A stretch of 64,000 nt of DNA, taken from assembly GCA_965199585.1 (NCBI GenBank), contig CBDASI010000002.1, forward strand, positions 1,922,001 through 1,986,000, written 5' to 3'. Source of the DNA: JAVVHH01 sp965199585. Lineage in GTDB: Bacteria > Pseudomonadota > Alphaproteobacteria > Acetobacterales > Acetobacteraceae. Shown piece after piece: positions 37,458-46,347 of the stretch (its first letter is position 1; each line of letters starts with the position of its first letter). Under the pieces are notes generated by a model. The model was not told the DNA's origin. It did not search any database and worked only from the letters and a program-made list of their open reading frames with translations. The translations under genes were made by a program, and so were the position numbers.

Positions 37458-38246
37458 TCAACGAAGGAGAAACCCCTTCAGGCAGTCCGCGACGTCGGTG
37501 GGCACCACGACGTGCGCGTTGTGTCCGCCATACGGGAGGAGCTTGAGCACGGCGCCGTCGATCAGCTCGGCCAGCTCCACCGAACAGTGCGGCGGCGTGC
37601 TGACATCGTCGTCCAAACCGAGGACCAACGTCGCCGCGCGGATCAGCGGGAGCGAGGCCCGGCGCTCGTGCCGCAGGCAGGCGTCGATCCGCTGCAGCAT
37701 CGGGTCGACGCCGATGAAGCCCGATCGCAACCCGGGCAGTGCCGCCCGCAGCGCCTCGTCGTTGTCGCGGATCCAGAGCGGTGGATAGATGCCGATCGGG
37801 CCGGTGCGAAGGAAGTGCTCCGCGCCCATGCCGACCAGCACCTCCCTGCGCGCGGTCATAACGCGGTCAAAATAGGGGTCGTGACCGGGCCAACTGGCAA
37901 AGACGACCAGCCGGGACACCCGGTCCGGGTGGTCGGCCGCGATGGCTTGCACCACGGCACCACCGAGGGAGTGACCGACGAGATGGGCGCGCACGATACC
38001 CAACCGGTCCATGAAGGCCAGGACATCGGCCGCGATCTCGTCGACCGAGCACGGCGAGTTGCGTGGCCCGCTGCGGCCCACGCCCAGATGGTCGTGCGTC
38101 AGGACGCGGAGATGCGGCGCGAGGATCCCCGCGACCGCCGCCCAGGGCGCGGCCAGACCGTTGAGTCCGGACACGAGCAGGACGGGCTCGCCTGCGCCGT
38201 GCTCCTCGTAGTGTATGACGCCCCGGCCGATATCGAGGGTCGGCAT
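37458..38246 (-). CDS. Alpha/beta-fold hydrolase
   Basis: 262 residues of the epoxide hydrolase/RutD-like group. The nucleophile elbow is VGHSLGGAVVQA (Ser near 93), the acid is in LVLGLDDDVSTPP and the His in GGHNAHVVVPTD. The oxyanion-hole region is LLVSGLNGLAAPW, with HDHLGVGRSGP. RutD-like enzymes assist breakdown of the pyrimidine product aminoacrylate, and the surroundings here are also nitrogen-catabolic, so a carbamate- or enol-ester-cleaving role is possible. Its ATG shares one base with the stop of the upstream amidohydrolase (TGATG). Confidence 0.88.
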   Translation of the reverse strand: MPTLDIGRGVIHYEEHGAGEPVLLVSGLNGLAAPWAAVAGILAPHLRVLTHDHLGVGRSGPRNSPCSVDEIAADVLAFMDRLGIVRAHLVGHSLGGAVVQAIAADHPDRVSRLVVFASWPGHDPYFDRVMTARREVLVGMGAEHFLRTGPIGIYPPLWIRDNDEALRAALPGLRSGFIGVDPMLQRIDACLRHERRASLPLIRAATLVLGLDDDVSTPPHCSVELAELIDGAVLKLLPYGGHNAHVVVPTDVADCLKGFLLR

Positions 38247-39619
38247 CAGCGCGGCAATGCCTGCCGGGCCTCGGGCAGGTCCCAGATGCGCTCGATGGCG
38301 ACCGACCCGGCCGCGCAGATCGCGGCCTCATCGGCGCCGAGCAGGCGGCCCTCGTCGATCAGCACGCGCCCATCCACGACCACCTGCGCCACGTCGGCCC
38401 GGTTCACCAGCGCGATCAAGCCGCGCCGAGGGTCGGAGAACGGGTGCAGCATGGGGTGGCCGAGGTCGATTACCGTGAGGTCGGCGGTGGCGCCGGGCTC
38501 GATCCGGCCTAGATCGGGGCGAGCGACGCAGTCGGCTGCGGCGGCCGTCACCGCGTCGATCAGCTCCGGCGACGTTGCCGCTCCGGCATCCCCGGCGGCG
38601 ATCTTGGAGATGAGGGATGCCGCGTTCAGCTCACCGAGCAAGTCCATGTTGTAGCCGTCGGTGCCGACGGCGGTGCGGATTCCGGCACGCGCAAAGCGGC
38701 CGAACGCTGCGGTGACGCCGGTGCGGGCGAACACGCGGGGGCAGTTCAGCACCGTGGCGCCCCGCGCTGCTATCAGGCGCAAATCCTCGTCGCTGGACGC
38801 GATGCAATGAGCCGCCAGCAGGTCCGGCGCCAGGAGGCCGAGCCAGTCGAGATACTCGGCGGGGGTGCGGTCACTATAGCGCTGACCGATGGTGGCGACC
38901 TCCTCGGCACTCTGCGCCAGGTGGGTCGTGATCGGCACGCCGAGTTCCCGCGCGCGGGCGCCGCAGGCGCGCAGCAGGTCGGGCCCGCAGGTGTCGGTGG
39001 CGTGCGGGCTCATCGCCAGGCGGATACGGCCATTCGCCTGGCCGTTCCAACGGGCATACAGCGCGTTCCAGGTGTCAAGATCGGCCTGGCCGTCATCCCC
39101 GGCGTAGCGCACGACGCCGTCCTCACCGGCTTTGGCGTCGCCGGTCGAGAGCAGGTAGGGCGCTCCCCAGAACCGGATGCCGAGTTCGGCCGCGGCGTCG
39201 AACATCTCCGGCAGGCCATTGCGGAACGGCTCCATGACGCTGGTCGCGCCACCTTTGAGCAGTTGCAGGATGCCCAGCCGGGCGATGGCCATGCGCTCGT
39301 CGGGCGACAGGATCTCGAGGCCGCGCCGGGTCAGCGGCATGAGCACGGTGTAGACGATGGAGCGGCTGCCCTGGCGCCCGTTGCCGTCCTCGGTGTGGGT
39401 GCGCGCGACCGCTTCGCTAAAACAATGATTGTGCAGGTTCATCAGACCGGGCAGCACGAAACGGTTCGGCCGATCGTAGACGATGTCCGCCACCGGTCGG
39501 TCCGGCTGCACCGCCGCGATCCGGTTGTCCTCGAGCAGCACCCAGTGATCGCGCAGGACATGTTGCGCGCCGTCGCGCCGGGCCAGGACATAGCGGCCGA
39601 GGATGGCGGTGGTCGTCAT
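38246..39619 (-). CDS. Amidohydrolase (AtzA/TrzN/guanine-deaminase-like)
   Basis: 457 residues of the metal-dependent amidohydrolase superfamily, subtype with one metal. Metal ligands are visible: HNH in LPGLMNLHNHCFSEA, His in ITTHLAQSAEEV, His in LLAAHCIASSDED and Asp in VGTDGYNMDLL; the substrate-side AMSPHATDTCG follows the usual deaminase pattern. It should hydrolyse a C-N or C-Cl bond in a heterocycle or amide. ATGA overlap with the racemase-like gene. The longer in-frame extension on the 5' side is antisense-type filler without similarity. Confidence 0.88.
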   Translation of the reverse strand: MTTTAILGRYVLARRDGAQHVLRDHWVLLEDNRIAAVQPDRPVADIVYDRPNRFVLPGLMNLHNHCFSEAVARTHTEDGNGRQGSRSIVYTVLMPLTRRGLEILSPDERMAIARLGILQLLKGGATSVMEPFRNGLPEMFDAAAELGIRFWGAPYLLSTGDAKAGEDGVVRYAGDDGQADLDTWNALYARWNGQANGRIRLAMSPHATDTCGPDLLRACGARARELGVPITTHLAQSAEEVATIGQRYSDRTPAEYLDWLGLLAPDLLAAHCIASSDEDLRLIAARGATVLNCPRVFARTGVTAAFGRFARAGIRTAVGTDGYNMDLLGELNAASLISKIAAGDAGAATSPELIDAVTAAAADCVARPDLGRIEPGATADLTVIDLGHPMLHPFSDPRRGLIALVNRADVAQVVVDGRVLIDEGRLLGADEAAICAAGSVAIERIWDLPEARQALPR

Positions 39620-40272
39620 GCCGCGCCCCTGAGCAGCACGGCGCCGAGTGCCGCCGCAACGGCCTGCTGGCTGGGCTCCACCACGGGGCGGCCACACGCC
39701 GCAGCGATCGCATCGCGGTGCCGCGCCATGCCCGCGCAGCCGAGCACGATCACGTCGGCGCCCCGCTCGCGCACTAGCGCCCGGCCAGCCTCGGCCAGTA
39801 TCGCGCCGACCGCCTCGCTGGCGCTGTCCGCAGCCGATAGCTCCACCGGCCACGACCCGGCGTATCGTCCCTCGATCCCCATCTGCCGCACCAGCCGCTG
39901 CTGCCGACGCACGGACGAGGCGGAGAGCGCGACGATGCCGAACCGCTCGCCCAAGGTGAGCGCGCGGAGCAGGCCCCATTCCGCGATCCCCATTACCGGG
40001 CGGCCTTCTGCGGCTTCCCGCACCGAATGCAGACCCGGATCGCTGAAGCATGCCAGCACAAAGGCGTCGGCCACCTCGCGCTCCACCAGGCGGCAGAGCG
40101 GAACGATCACGCTGTCCGCGTCGCGTTGGGTGGCGATGCCGGGTGGTCCCTCGGCCAGCGTCACGCAGTCGATGGCGGGGCCACCGGGGAGCCGCAGCGG
40201 CGCCACGGCCTCGCTGATCGCCGCCGTGACGCGCTCCGAGCTGTTCGGGTTGACCACCAGGATGCGGCTCAC
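39616..40272 (-). CDS. Asp/Glu/hydantoin racemase-family protein
   Basis: 218 residues, beginning MSRILVVNPNSSERVTAAI, which matches the hydantoin racemase N-terminus. The two catalytic Cys are in LACFSDPGLHSVRE and VLGCAGMARHRD, both intact. It would racemise a cyclic ureide or epimerise an acidic amino acid. Position between the deacetylase/allantoinase-like gene and the amidohydrolase, together with the downstream N-carbamoylase, recalls hydantoin-utilisation operons, although a dihydropyrimidinase is not recognised. Overlaps both neighbours by 4 bp. Confidence 0.88.
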   Translation of the reverse strand: MSRILVVNPNSSERVTAAISEAVAPLRLPGGPAIDCVTLAEGPPGIATQRDADSVIVPLCRLVEREVADAFVLACFSDPGLHSVREAAEGRPVMGIAEWGLLRALTLGERFGIVALSASSVRRQQRLVRQMGIEGRYAGSWPVELSAADSASEAVGAILAEAGRALVRERGADVIVLGCAGMARHRDAIAAACGRPVVEPSQQAVAAALGAVLLRGAA

Positions 40273-41156
40273 GCGCCAGCGGCCTCATGCCGCAGGAAGT
40301 TGGCCGCGATCTCCTGCCCGGTCGTGATCCACAGATCCGGGTAGGATTGCGCATACTGCAGGAACTCCCGCAGCAGCCGCAGCCGCATCGGGCGGCCGGA
40401 GCATTGCGGATGCAGCACGGTGGTGATCAAGCCGCCCCAGTCGCGGGTCTCGTCCAGCTCGTCCTTCCAGATCGACAGCACGTGCTCCTTGGGGAAAATC
40501 GGGCGCGGTGAAAAGCGGGCCGACAGGCCGTGCATCCAGTCGTCGTAGGAGGGCGTCACCGGCAATTCAATCGTGCCGGGCGAGCCGTCGGCCAGCACAT
40601 GACGATACGGGCGGACGTCGTCGCGGAAGGACGAGGTATAGACGATCCCCCGCGCCTTGAGCAGCGCCAGCAGCCCGGCGGTGAACTCGCCGAACGGCGC
40701 GCGGTAGCCGGTCGGTACGATTCCGAGGCGGCGCTTCAGCGTGTCGAAGCCGCGGTCCACTTCCTCGGTGATCCAGGGGTCGCCCGGGTCGGGCAGGAGA
40801 TGATGGTAGCCGTGATGGCCGATCTCGTGGCCGCGCTTGAGCACGTCCTCGGCCATGGCAGGATAAGCGTCGACGGCCCAGCCGGTGGTGAAGAAGGTTG
40901 CCTTGAGGTCGAGCTCGTCGAGCAGCTGCAACAGGCGGGGCACGCCGACGCGGGCCTCGAATGAGCCCCAACTCATGGTGATCAGCCGTTCGGCGTGGGC
41001 GGCTTCCTTGGACGTCCAGGCGCTCTCGGCGTCGATGTCGAAGCTGAGGAACATGGCGGCCCGGTATGGTTCCGGCCAGGGATACTCCGGCGCGGGCGGC
41101 GCCGGGTTGGCGGGGCGGACGGGGATGGAGTCGAGTTGCTCGCGGGTGAAGGGCAT
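40269..41156 (-). CDS. CE4 polysaccharide deacetylase-fold hydrolase (allantoinase/PuuE-like)
   Basis: 295 residues with the NodB-type barrel. Conserved motifs are FLSFDIDAESAW (catalytic acid and metal Asp), GHEIGHHGYHHLLPDPGD (metal His pair), TGYRAPFGEFT and LHPQCSGRPMRL near the end. Relatives include PuuE, which hydrolyses allantoin without being in the amidohydrolase superfamily, and peptidoglycan deacetylases; no signal peptide is present, so a cytoplasmic role on a small cyclic ureide or imide fits better. The chosen ATG (41156-41154) is 5 bp from the binding-protein stop; the frame upstream is open but without similarity. Confidence 0.85.
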   Translation of the reverse strand: MPFTREQLDSIPVRPANPAPPAPEYPWPEPYRAAMFLSFDIDAESAWTSKEAAHAERLITMSWGSFEARVGVPRLLQLLDELDLKATFFTTGWAVDAYPAMAEDVLKRGHEIGHHGYHHLLPDPGDPWITEEVDRGFDTLKRRLGIVPTGYRAPFGEFTAGLLALLKARGIVYTSSFRDDVRPYRHVLADGSPGTIELPVTPSYDDWMHGLSARFSPRPIFPKEHVLSIWKDELDETRDWGGLITTVLHPQCSGRPMRLRLLREFLQYAQSYPDLWITTGQEIAANFLRHEAAGA

Positions 41157-41161
41157 GGCGC

Positions 41162-41983
41162 TCACTGACCTGCGTTGATCGTTGCGCGCTCGACGCCCAT
41201 GCCGTCCAGCTGCCACTTGGCCAGCAGCTTCCCATACGACCCGTCGGCGATCAGCGCGTCGAGCGCGCCGGACAGGGCCTTCTGCAAGCCGTCCTGCTTC
41301 ACGCCGATGGCGATGCCGGTGTACTGCGTGGCGATCGGCGTGCCGAGGCCGACGAAGGTGCCGGGGTCCTGGCCCATGACATAGGGCAGGGTCTCGCCGC
41401 CTTGCACGGCGGCGTCGATCCGGCCTTGGCGGAGCTGGGTGCGGGCATCGGCCGAGCCTTCCGTGCCGACGAAAACGACCGGCTTGTCCTCCGGGCAGTT
41501 GGCCTTGCTCCAGGCGGCGATTTCCCCCGGGAAGTTGGTGCGACGGCTGGCGCCGACCTTCTTGCCGCACAACGCCCTCATGTCCGCGAACTCGGCGGCG
41601 CGGGAGGCCTGGGTGAGGAATTGCGGCCCGCTCTTCAGGTAGTCGACGAAGGAGGCGGTGTCGTGCCGGGTCGCGACGTCCGACATGCCGGACAGGACCA
41701 TGTCGACGCGGTCGGTGGCGATGGCGGGCATCATCTGGTCGAACGAGGTCTCCTGCCAGGCGAGCTTGAGGCCGAGCTTGGCCGCCAGCGCCTCGCCGAG
41801 TTCGACGTCGAAGCCGGTCAGCTTGCCGGTGGCCGGGTCCTTGTACTCGAGCGGCGGGTAATTGGGGACGATCGCGACGCGCAGGGTCTTCGAGGCGGCG
41901 ATCGAGGGAGGCAGCTCCTGGGCGTGAAGCGCGGCCGGGAGGGCGAGCGACAACGCCAAGGCGGCGAGGATCGGATGTTTCAT
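41162..41983 (-). CDS. Amino-acid ABC binding protein 1
   Basis: 273 residues of the SBP_bac_3 (family 3) type. A Sec leader MKHPILAALALSLALPAALH is cleaved before QELPPS. The mature part has RVAIVPNYPPLEYKDPATGK, GFDVELGEALAAKLG and DMVLSGMSDVATRHD. Two conserved Cys (LCGKKVGASR and ANCPED) recur in all three binding proteins of this cluster and probably form a disulfide. It is the most downstream of the three. Confidence 0.9.
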   Translation of the reverse strand: MKHPILAALALSLALPAALHAQELPPSIAASKTLRVAIVPNYPPLEYKDPATGKLTGFDVELGEALAAKLGLKLAWQETSFDQMMPAIATDRVDMVLSGMSDVATRHDTASFVDYLKSGPQFLTQASRAAEFADMRALCGKKVGASRRTNFPGEIAAWSKANCPEDKPVVFVGTEGSADARTQLRQGRIDAAVQGGETLPYVMGQDPGTFVGLGTPIATQYTGIAIGVKQDGLQKALSGALDALIADGSYGKLLAKWQLDGMGVERATINAGQ

Positions 41984-41996
41984 TGACGCAGCTCCA

Positions 41997-42791
41997 TCAA
42001 GGGGCGGGATTGGACAGGGCGGCAGCGTCCGAGTTCTCGGTCAGCCCGTGTTTGGCCAGCGCGGCGGCGTATGAGCCGTCGGCGACGGCGTCACGCAGCG
42101 CTGCCGCCACGTCGCGCCGCAGCGGGGCCGATGATTTCGGGAAGGCAATGGCGATGTTGAGGGCGGCCAGAGGCTTGTCGATGCGAACGTAGCGCTCCTT
42201 CTCCTGCTCGAACGTCCAGGGCACGGATTCGCTGCTCTGCACGACGGCGTCCACCCGGCCTTGGCCGAGTTGCAGCCGGGCGGCCTGGGTGCCGTCGGTG
42301 TTCTCTACCGCAATCGCAGGCTTACCGACGGGCAGGCAATTCGCTGTGCTCCACTCCCGCATGCGGTCGGCAAAACCATTGCGCCGGTTGGCGCCGAGCT
42401 TCTGGCCGCAGAGATCGAGCAGCGAGGCGATCGGGGCGTGGCTGGTCAACGTGTAGGCCTGAATGCCGGATCGCAGGTAGTCGACGTAGTCCAGCCGGTC
42501 GCGCGAGGCGGGCTCGTCCAGCAAGGAGAAGGCAAGGTCGACGCGGCCGGTGAGCAAAGCGGGGATGGCCTGCTCGTAGGACGTATCCTGCCACTCGATC
42601 AGGCGTCCGAGCTTGCGGCCGACATAGGTCGCCAGGTCGACGTCGACGCCGGCGATCGCGCCGGTCTCGGGCACTTTGTAGGCCATCGGCGGAAAGGAGG
42701 CGAACAGCGCGATGCGCAGCGGCGGCCCTTCCGCCCATGCCACGCCCGTCGAGAGGAGGATGGCGAACCCTGCGAGGAGAAGGCGGCGCAT
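41997..42791 (-). CDS. Amino-acid ABC binding protein 2
   Basis: 264 residues, family 3. Leader MRRLLLAGFAILLSTGVAWA is cleaved before EGPPLR. The mature part begins RIALFASFPPMAYKVPETG and has GVDVDLATYVGRKLG. The Cys pair (LCGQKLGANR and ANCLPV) aligns with those of the other two proteins, but the pocket-lining segment diverges (RSGIQAYTLTSHAP). It starts at ATG 42791, sharing one base with the ATPase stop (TGATG), and lies 13 bp from protein 1. Confidence 0.88.
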   Translation of the reverse strand: MRRLLLAGFAILLSTGVAWAEGPPLRIALFASFPPMAYKVPETGAIAGVDVDLATYVGRKLGRLIEWQDTSYEQAIPALLTGRVDLAFSLLDEPASRDRLDYVDYLRSGIQAYTLTSHAPIASLLDLCGQKLGANRRNGFADRMREWSTANCLPVGKPAIAVENTDGTQAARLQLGQGRVDAVVQSSESVPWTFEQEKERYVRIDKPLAALNIAIAFPKSSAPLRRDVAAALRDAVADGSYAAALAKHGLTENSDAAALSNPAP

Positions 42792-43570
42792 CAGCCGAGC
42801 ACCGCGGACAGGAAGGCCTGCGTGCGCGCCTCCCGGGGCGTGCTGAGCACCTGGGCAGGAGGCCCGCTCTCCACGATGGTGCCCGCGTCCATATACACCA
42901 CGGTATCGGCGACCTCGCGGGCGAACCCGAGTTCGTGGGTCACGATCATCATAGTCATTCCGTCCTTTGCCAGTTCCTTGATCACCGCCAGCACCTCGCC
43001 GACCAACTCCGGGTCGAGCGCGGAGGTCGGTTCGTCGAACAGCATCAGGGCCGGTCGCATCGCCAGGGCCCGCGCGATGGCCACCCGTTGCTGCTGCCCG
43101 CCCGACAGTTGCGCCGGATAGTTCGATGCCTTGTCGAGCAGACCGACCCGGCGCAGCAGCTCCGTCGCCTCCGCCCGTGCCTCCGCAGGCTTGCGCCCCT
43201 GCACCTGGATCGGGCCCTCGGTGATATTCTCCAGCGCCGTCTTGTGCGGAAACAGGTTGAACCGTTGGAACACCATGCCGGTCCGGCCACGCTGACGGGC
43301 GATCTCGGCTTCCGACATCGCGTGTAGCTTGCCACTCCGCTCGACGACGCCGAGCAATTCGCCGTCGAGCCAGATGGCCCCGCCATCCAGACTGGCGAGT
43401 TGATTGACACAGCGGAGCAAGGTCGTCTTGCCCGAGCCCGACGCACCGATGAGGCACAGCACTTCGCCGCGTCGCACGTCCAGCGACACGCCCCGCAGCG
43501 CCTGGAACTGGCCGAACGACTTCCTGGCGTCGCGGATGGCGACCAGCGGTTTGGTAGCGGACCCGCTCAC
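42791..43570 (-). CDS. Amino-acid ABC importer ATPase (GlnQ/HisP type)
   Basis: 259 residues. Walker A is GASGSGKTTLLRCVN, Q-loop GMVFQRFNLFPHKTALENI, signature LSGGQQQRVAIARAL, Walker B LMLFDEPTSALDPELVGEV. Energises uptake through the permease encoded next. It overlaps the permease by 4 bp, so the translation is coupled. Confidence 0.94.
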   Translation of the reverse strand: MSGSATKPLVAIRDARKSFGQFQALRGVSLDVRRGEVLCLIGASGSGKTTLLRCVNQLASLDGGAIWLDGELLGVVERSGKLHAMSEAEIARQRGRTGMVFQRFNLFPHKTALENITEGPIQVQGRKPAEARAEATELLRRVGLLDKASNYPAQLSGGQQQRVAIARALAMRPALMLFDEPTSALDPELVGEVLAVIKELAKDGMTMMIVTHELGFAREVADTVVYMDAGTIVESGPPAQVLSTPREARTQAFLSAVLG

Positions 43571-44412
43571 CGGGCGGTTCCGCGCGAGAAGAAGCGCTCC
43601 AGCAGCATCTGCAGAGGCGTCAGGATCGAAACCACCAGCAGGTACCAGAGCCCGGCCACGATCAGCAGCTCGATGACGCGCGAGTTCGCGTAATAGATGT
43701 TCTCCGCCGCGTGCAGCACCTCCGGATACTGGATCACGCTGGCGAGCGAGGTCGCCTTGACCATGCCGATGAACTCGTTGCCGAGCGGCGGCAGCACGAC
43801 GCGCATCGCCTGCGGCAAGATGATCCGCCGCAGCGCCTTGAGCCGGCCCATGCCGATCGCGGACGCCGCCTCGTATTGCCCGCTATCGACGGACAGCATG
43901 CCGGCCCGCATCACCTCGGAGGTGTAGGCGCCCTGGTTCAGACCGAGGCCGAGCAGGGCGGCGAGAAATGGCGTCATGATGTCCACCGCGCGTCCCGACC
44001 AGATCCCGGGGACGCCCAGCACCGGGAACACCAGCGCCAGGTTGAACCAAAGCAGAAGCTGCAGGATCAACGGTGTGCCGCGAAACAACCAGGTGTAGAA
44101 GATGGCGACCGAGGCCAGCACCGGGTTGGGCGAAAGCCGCATGATCGCGACGACGACGCCGAGGACGATCCCCAGCGCCATGGCCAGCACCGCCATCACC
44201 ATGGTGTTGACGATCCCGGCGAGGATGACCGGCACGGTGATGAACCGGCCGACATAGCTCCACTCGATCTGCCCCTGGGCGAACGCGCGCGCGAGAAGGG
44301 CGAAGACGGCCAGGATGAGCGCAACCGCCACCCACCGTCCCCAGTGCATCCGCCGGGCGACCGGCAGGCCGGACAAATCTGGAAAGCTGGTGGCGAGCTC
44401 CGCTCCGCTCAT
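43567..44412 (-). CDS. Amino-acid ABC importer permease
   Basis: 281 residues. A cytoplasmic N-terminus of about 25 residues precedes six or so helices. The EAA loop is SVDSGQYEAASAIGMGRLKA followed by RRIILPQAMR, with GLNQGAYTSEVMRAGM before it, as in HisMQ/GlnP. Only one permease gene is present, so it should act as a homodimer. The ATG (44412-44410) overlaps the stop of binding protein 3 (ATGA); an in-frame start 18 codons earlier is rejected. Confidence 0.92.
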   Translation of the reverse strand: MSGAELATSFPDLSGLPVARRMHWGRWVAVALILAVFALLARAFAQGQIEWSYVGRFITVPVILAGIVNTMVMAVLAMALGIVLGVVVAIMRLSPNPVLASVAIFYTWLFRGTPLILQLLLWFNLALVFPVLGVPGIWSGRAVDIMTPFLAALLGLGLNQGAYTSEVMRAGMLSVDSGQYEAASAIGMGRLKALRRIILPQAMRVVLPPLGNEFIGMVKATSLASVIQYPEVLHAAENIYYANSRVIELLIVAGLWYLLVVSILTPLQMLLERFFSRGTAR

Positions 44413-45236
44413 TGCGGCGAGGCATTCAGCAGTGGTTTCGGCACCGCGTTCGCCGACAGGCCCCACTTGGTGAGGATGGCGGTGTAGCTGCCGTCGGCGA
44501 TCAGTGCCTCCAGCGCCCCGGTCACCGCTTCCCTGAGCGGGCCAGCATCCTTACGGAAGGCGATGCCCTGATAGCCGACCGCGAAGGGCGAACCGACGAG
44601 GCGGTATCGGCCGGGCTCGTTGCTCTGCGCATAAGGTAGCGTCTCGCTTCCCTGCACCGCAGCATCGACCCGGCCCTGCTTGAGCTGGTTGCGCACGTCG
44701 ATGCTGTTTTCACCGGCCATGTACTGGATGGCCGGCTTGCCCGCTGGTTCGCAGTTGGCCTTGCTCCACTTCTCGACTTCAGTCGGGAAAGAGGTGGAGC
44801 GGACGGTGCCGACCCGTTTGCCGCAGAGATCGGCCGGCGCCTGCACCGAGCTGTCCGCCAGGACGAAGAATTGCGGCCCGGTGCCGAGATAGTCGACGAA
44901 GTCCATCGTCTCGCGCCGGGAGCCACGGTCGGAAAAACCGCTGATGACGAAGTCGGTGCGGCCGGTCTGCAGCGAGGGGATCAACTGGTCGAAGGGCACG
45001 TCAGTCCAGGTGATGGCGACGCCAAGCTTCTTGGCGATTGCGGCCGCGAGGTCGACGTCGAGGCCCATGAGGTCGTTGGTCGCCGGGTCGCGATATTCCA
45101 TGGGCGCATAGGTCGAGTTGATCGACAGCTTGAGAACTCCGGCGGCGCGGATGGCCTCCGGCAGGTCCGCAGCAGGCGCGCCTCTGGCGCCGAGCAGGGC
45201 GGTCAGCAGGGCAGCGAGGGCGGGCAATTTACTCAT
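44409..45236 (-). CDS. Amino-acid ABC binding protein 3
   Basis: 275 residues, family 3. The leader MSKLPALAALLTALLGARGA is cleaved near APAAD. The mature part has LKLSINSTYAPMEYRDPATN, GLDVDLAAAIAKKLG and DFVISGFSDRGSRRE. The Cys pair (LCGKRVGTVR, ANCEPA) aligns with the other two proteins. It is nearest to the N-carbamoylase gene (27-bp gap) and first of the three to be translated. Confidence 0.9.
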   Translation of the reverse strand: MSKLPALAALLTALLGARGAPAADLPEAIRAAGVLKLSINSTYAPMEYRDPATNDLMGLDVDLAAAIAKKLGVAITWTDVPFDQLIPSLQTGRTDFVISGFSDRGSRRETMDFVDYLGTGPQFFVLADSSVQAPADLCGKRVGTVRSTSFPTEVEKWSKANCEPAGKPAIQYMAGENSIDVRNQLKQGRVDAAVQGSETLPYAQSNEPGRYRLVGSPFAVGYQGIAFRKDAGPLREAVTGALEALIADGSYTAILTKWGLSANAVPKPLLNASPQ

Positions 45237-45263
45237 GGCGGCAGCTCCACGACGGCGTTGACC

Positions 45264-46205
45264 TCAGGCGGGTTCGATCACGCCGGCGCGTTCGGTGATC
45301 GGGCCGTATTGGCCGGGCTGTCGATGGGCGCCGAGGTCGAACATCTTGGATTTGCCCTGTTGGCAGAGCTCGAGGTCGCAGTCGGCGACGAGTAGCTCGT
45401 CGCCCAGCGTCTGCGCCTCGGCCACGATGACGCCGTTCGGGTCTACGATGCAGGAACCGCCGATCAAGCCGGAGCCGTCCTCGTTGCCCGCTTTGGCAAC
45501 GGCGACGGCCCAGGTGGCGTTCATGTAGGCGTTGGCCTGCACCACCAACTTGGAGTGGAAGGTGCGCAGCTCGGCGCCTTCCGTCGAGCCGCCATTCGGG
45601 TCGTAGGCCGCCGAGTTGTAGCCGACGCACACCAGCTCGACGCCCTGCAGGCCGAGGACGCGCCAGGCCTCGGGCCATCGCCGGTCGTTGCAGATCATCA
45701 TGCCGGCGATGGCGCCTTGCCAGGCCGGACCCGCGCGAAACGCCGGGAACCCGGTGTCGCCATACTCGAAGTAGCGCTTCTCGAGTTGCTGGAACCGCGC
45801 GCCTGCCCGCGGTTCGACGGATCCAGGCAGGTGCACCTTGCGGTATCGGCCCAGCACGGAGCCGTCCGGTTCGACCAAGATGGCGCTGTTGAAGCGTCGT
45901 CCTTCGGGCGTGATCTCGGCGTAGCCCACGTAGAATCCGACCCCGAGCGCCCGCGCCCGGTCGAACAAAGGCTGCACCTGCGGATTGGGGATGCTGCGCT
46001 CGTAGTATGCGTCCAGTTCCGCGCCCTCGAGGAGCCAGCGCGGGAAGAACGTGGTGAACGCCAGTTCCGGGAACACGACCAGTGTCGCGCCCTTTTCGGC
46101 GGCGCCCTCGAGCAACGCGATCATGCGCCGGAGCGTGGCACCGCGATCGTCGTCCCGCTGGTTCGGCCCCATCTGTGCGGCTGCAATGCGGAGTATTCTG
46201 GGCAT
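45264..46205 (-). CDS. N-carbamoyl-D-amino acid hydrolase (nitrilase superfamily)
   Basis: 313 residues, similar along its length to the Agrobacterium D-carbamoylase. The triad is Glu47 (VVFPELAFTTFFPRW), Lys123 (YRKVHLPG) and Cys172 (MICNDRRWPEAWRVLG). The FFPRW and CNDRRWPE stretches are diagnostic. It releases CO2, ammonia and a D-amino acid from the N-carbamoyl derivative, but a related ureido-acid substrate is possible. It is the first gene of the minus-strand cluster and divergent from the LysR regulator, which should control it. Cytoplasmic. Confidence 0.92.
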   Translation of the reverse strand: MPRILRIAAAQMGPNQRDDDRGATLRRMIALLEGAAEKGATLVVFPELAFTTFFPRWLLEGAELDAYYERSIPNPQVQPLFDRARALGVGFYVGYAEITPEGRRFNSAILVEPDGSVLGRYRKVHLPGSVEPRAGARFQQLEKRYFEYGDTGFPAFRAGPAWQGAIAGMMICNDRRWPEAWRVLGLQGVELVCVGYNSAAYDPNGGSTEGAELRTFHSKLVVQANAYMNATWAVAVAKAGNEDGSGLIGGSCIVDPNGVIVAEAQTLGDELLVADCDLELCQQGKSKMFDLGAHRQPGQYGPITERAGVIEPA

Positions 46206-46311
46206 CTGCCTACCTCACGTGCAAATCGGCATGGCCAATTCCGTCGGCTGGCCGGTGTGCAAGCCGTAGCAGCAGACTTGTTCGATGACGGAGTGAAATT
46301 CTCCTGCTTGC

Positions 46312-46317
46312 TATAAT
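46312..46317 (+). promoter_or_regulatory. Possible -10 element (TATAAT) of the LysR gene
   Basis: A perfect TATAAT lies 31 bp upstream of the LysR ATG in the 142-bp divergent region. No matching -35 hexamer is clear, so activator dependence or chance is possible. The AT-rich stretch around it (46290-46340) probably contains the LysR binding site. Confidence 0.4.
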
Positions 46318-46347
46318 CATATCTCACAAACTATTCAGGGCTTGAAT

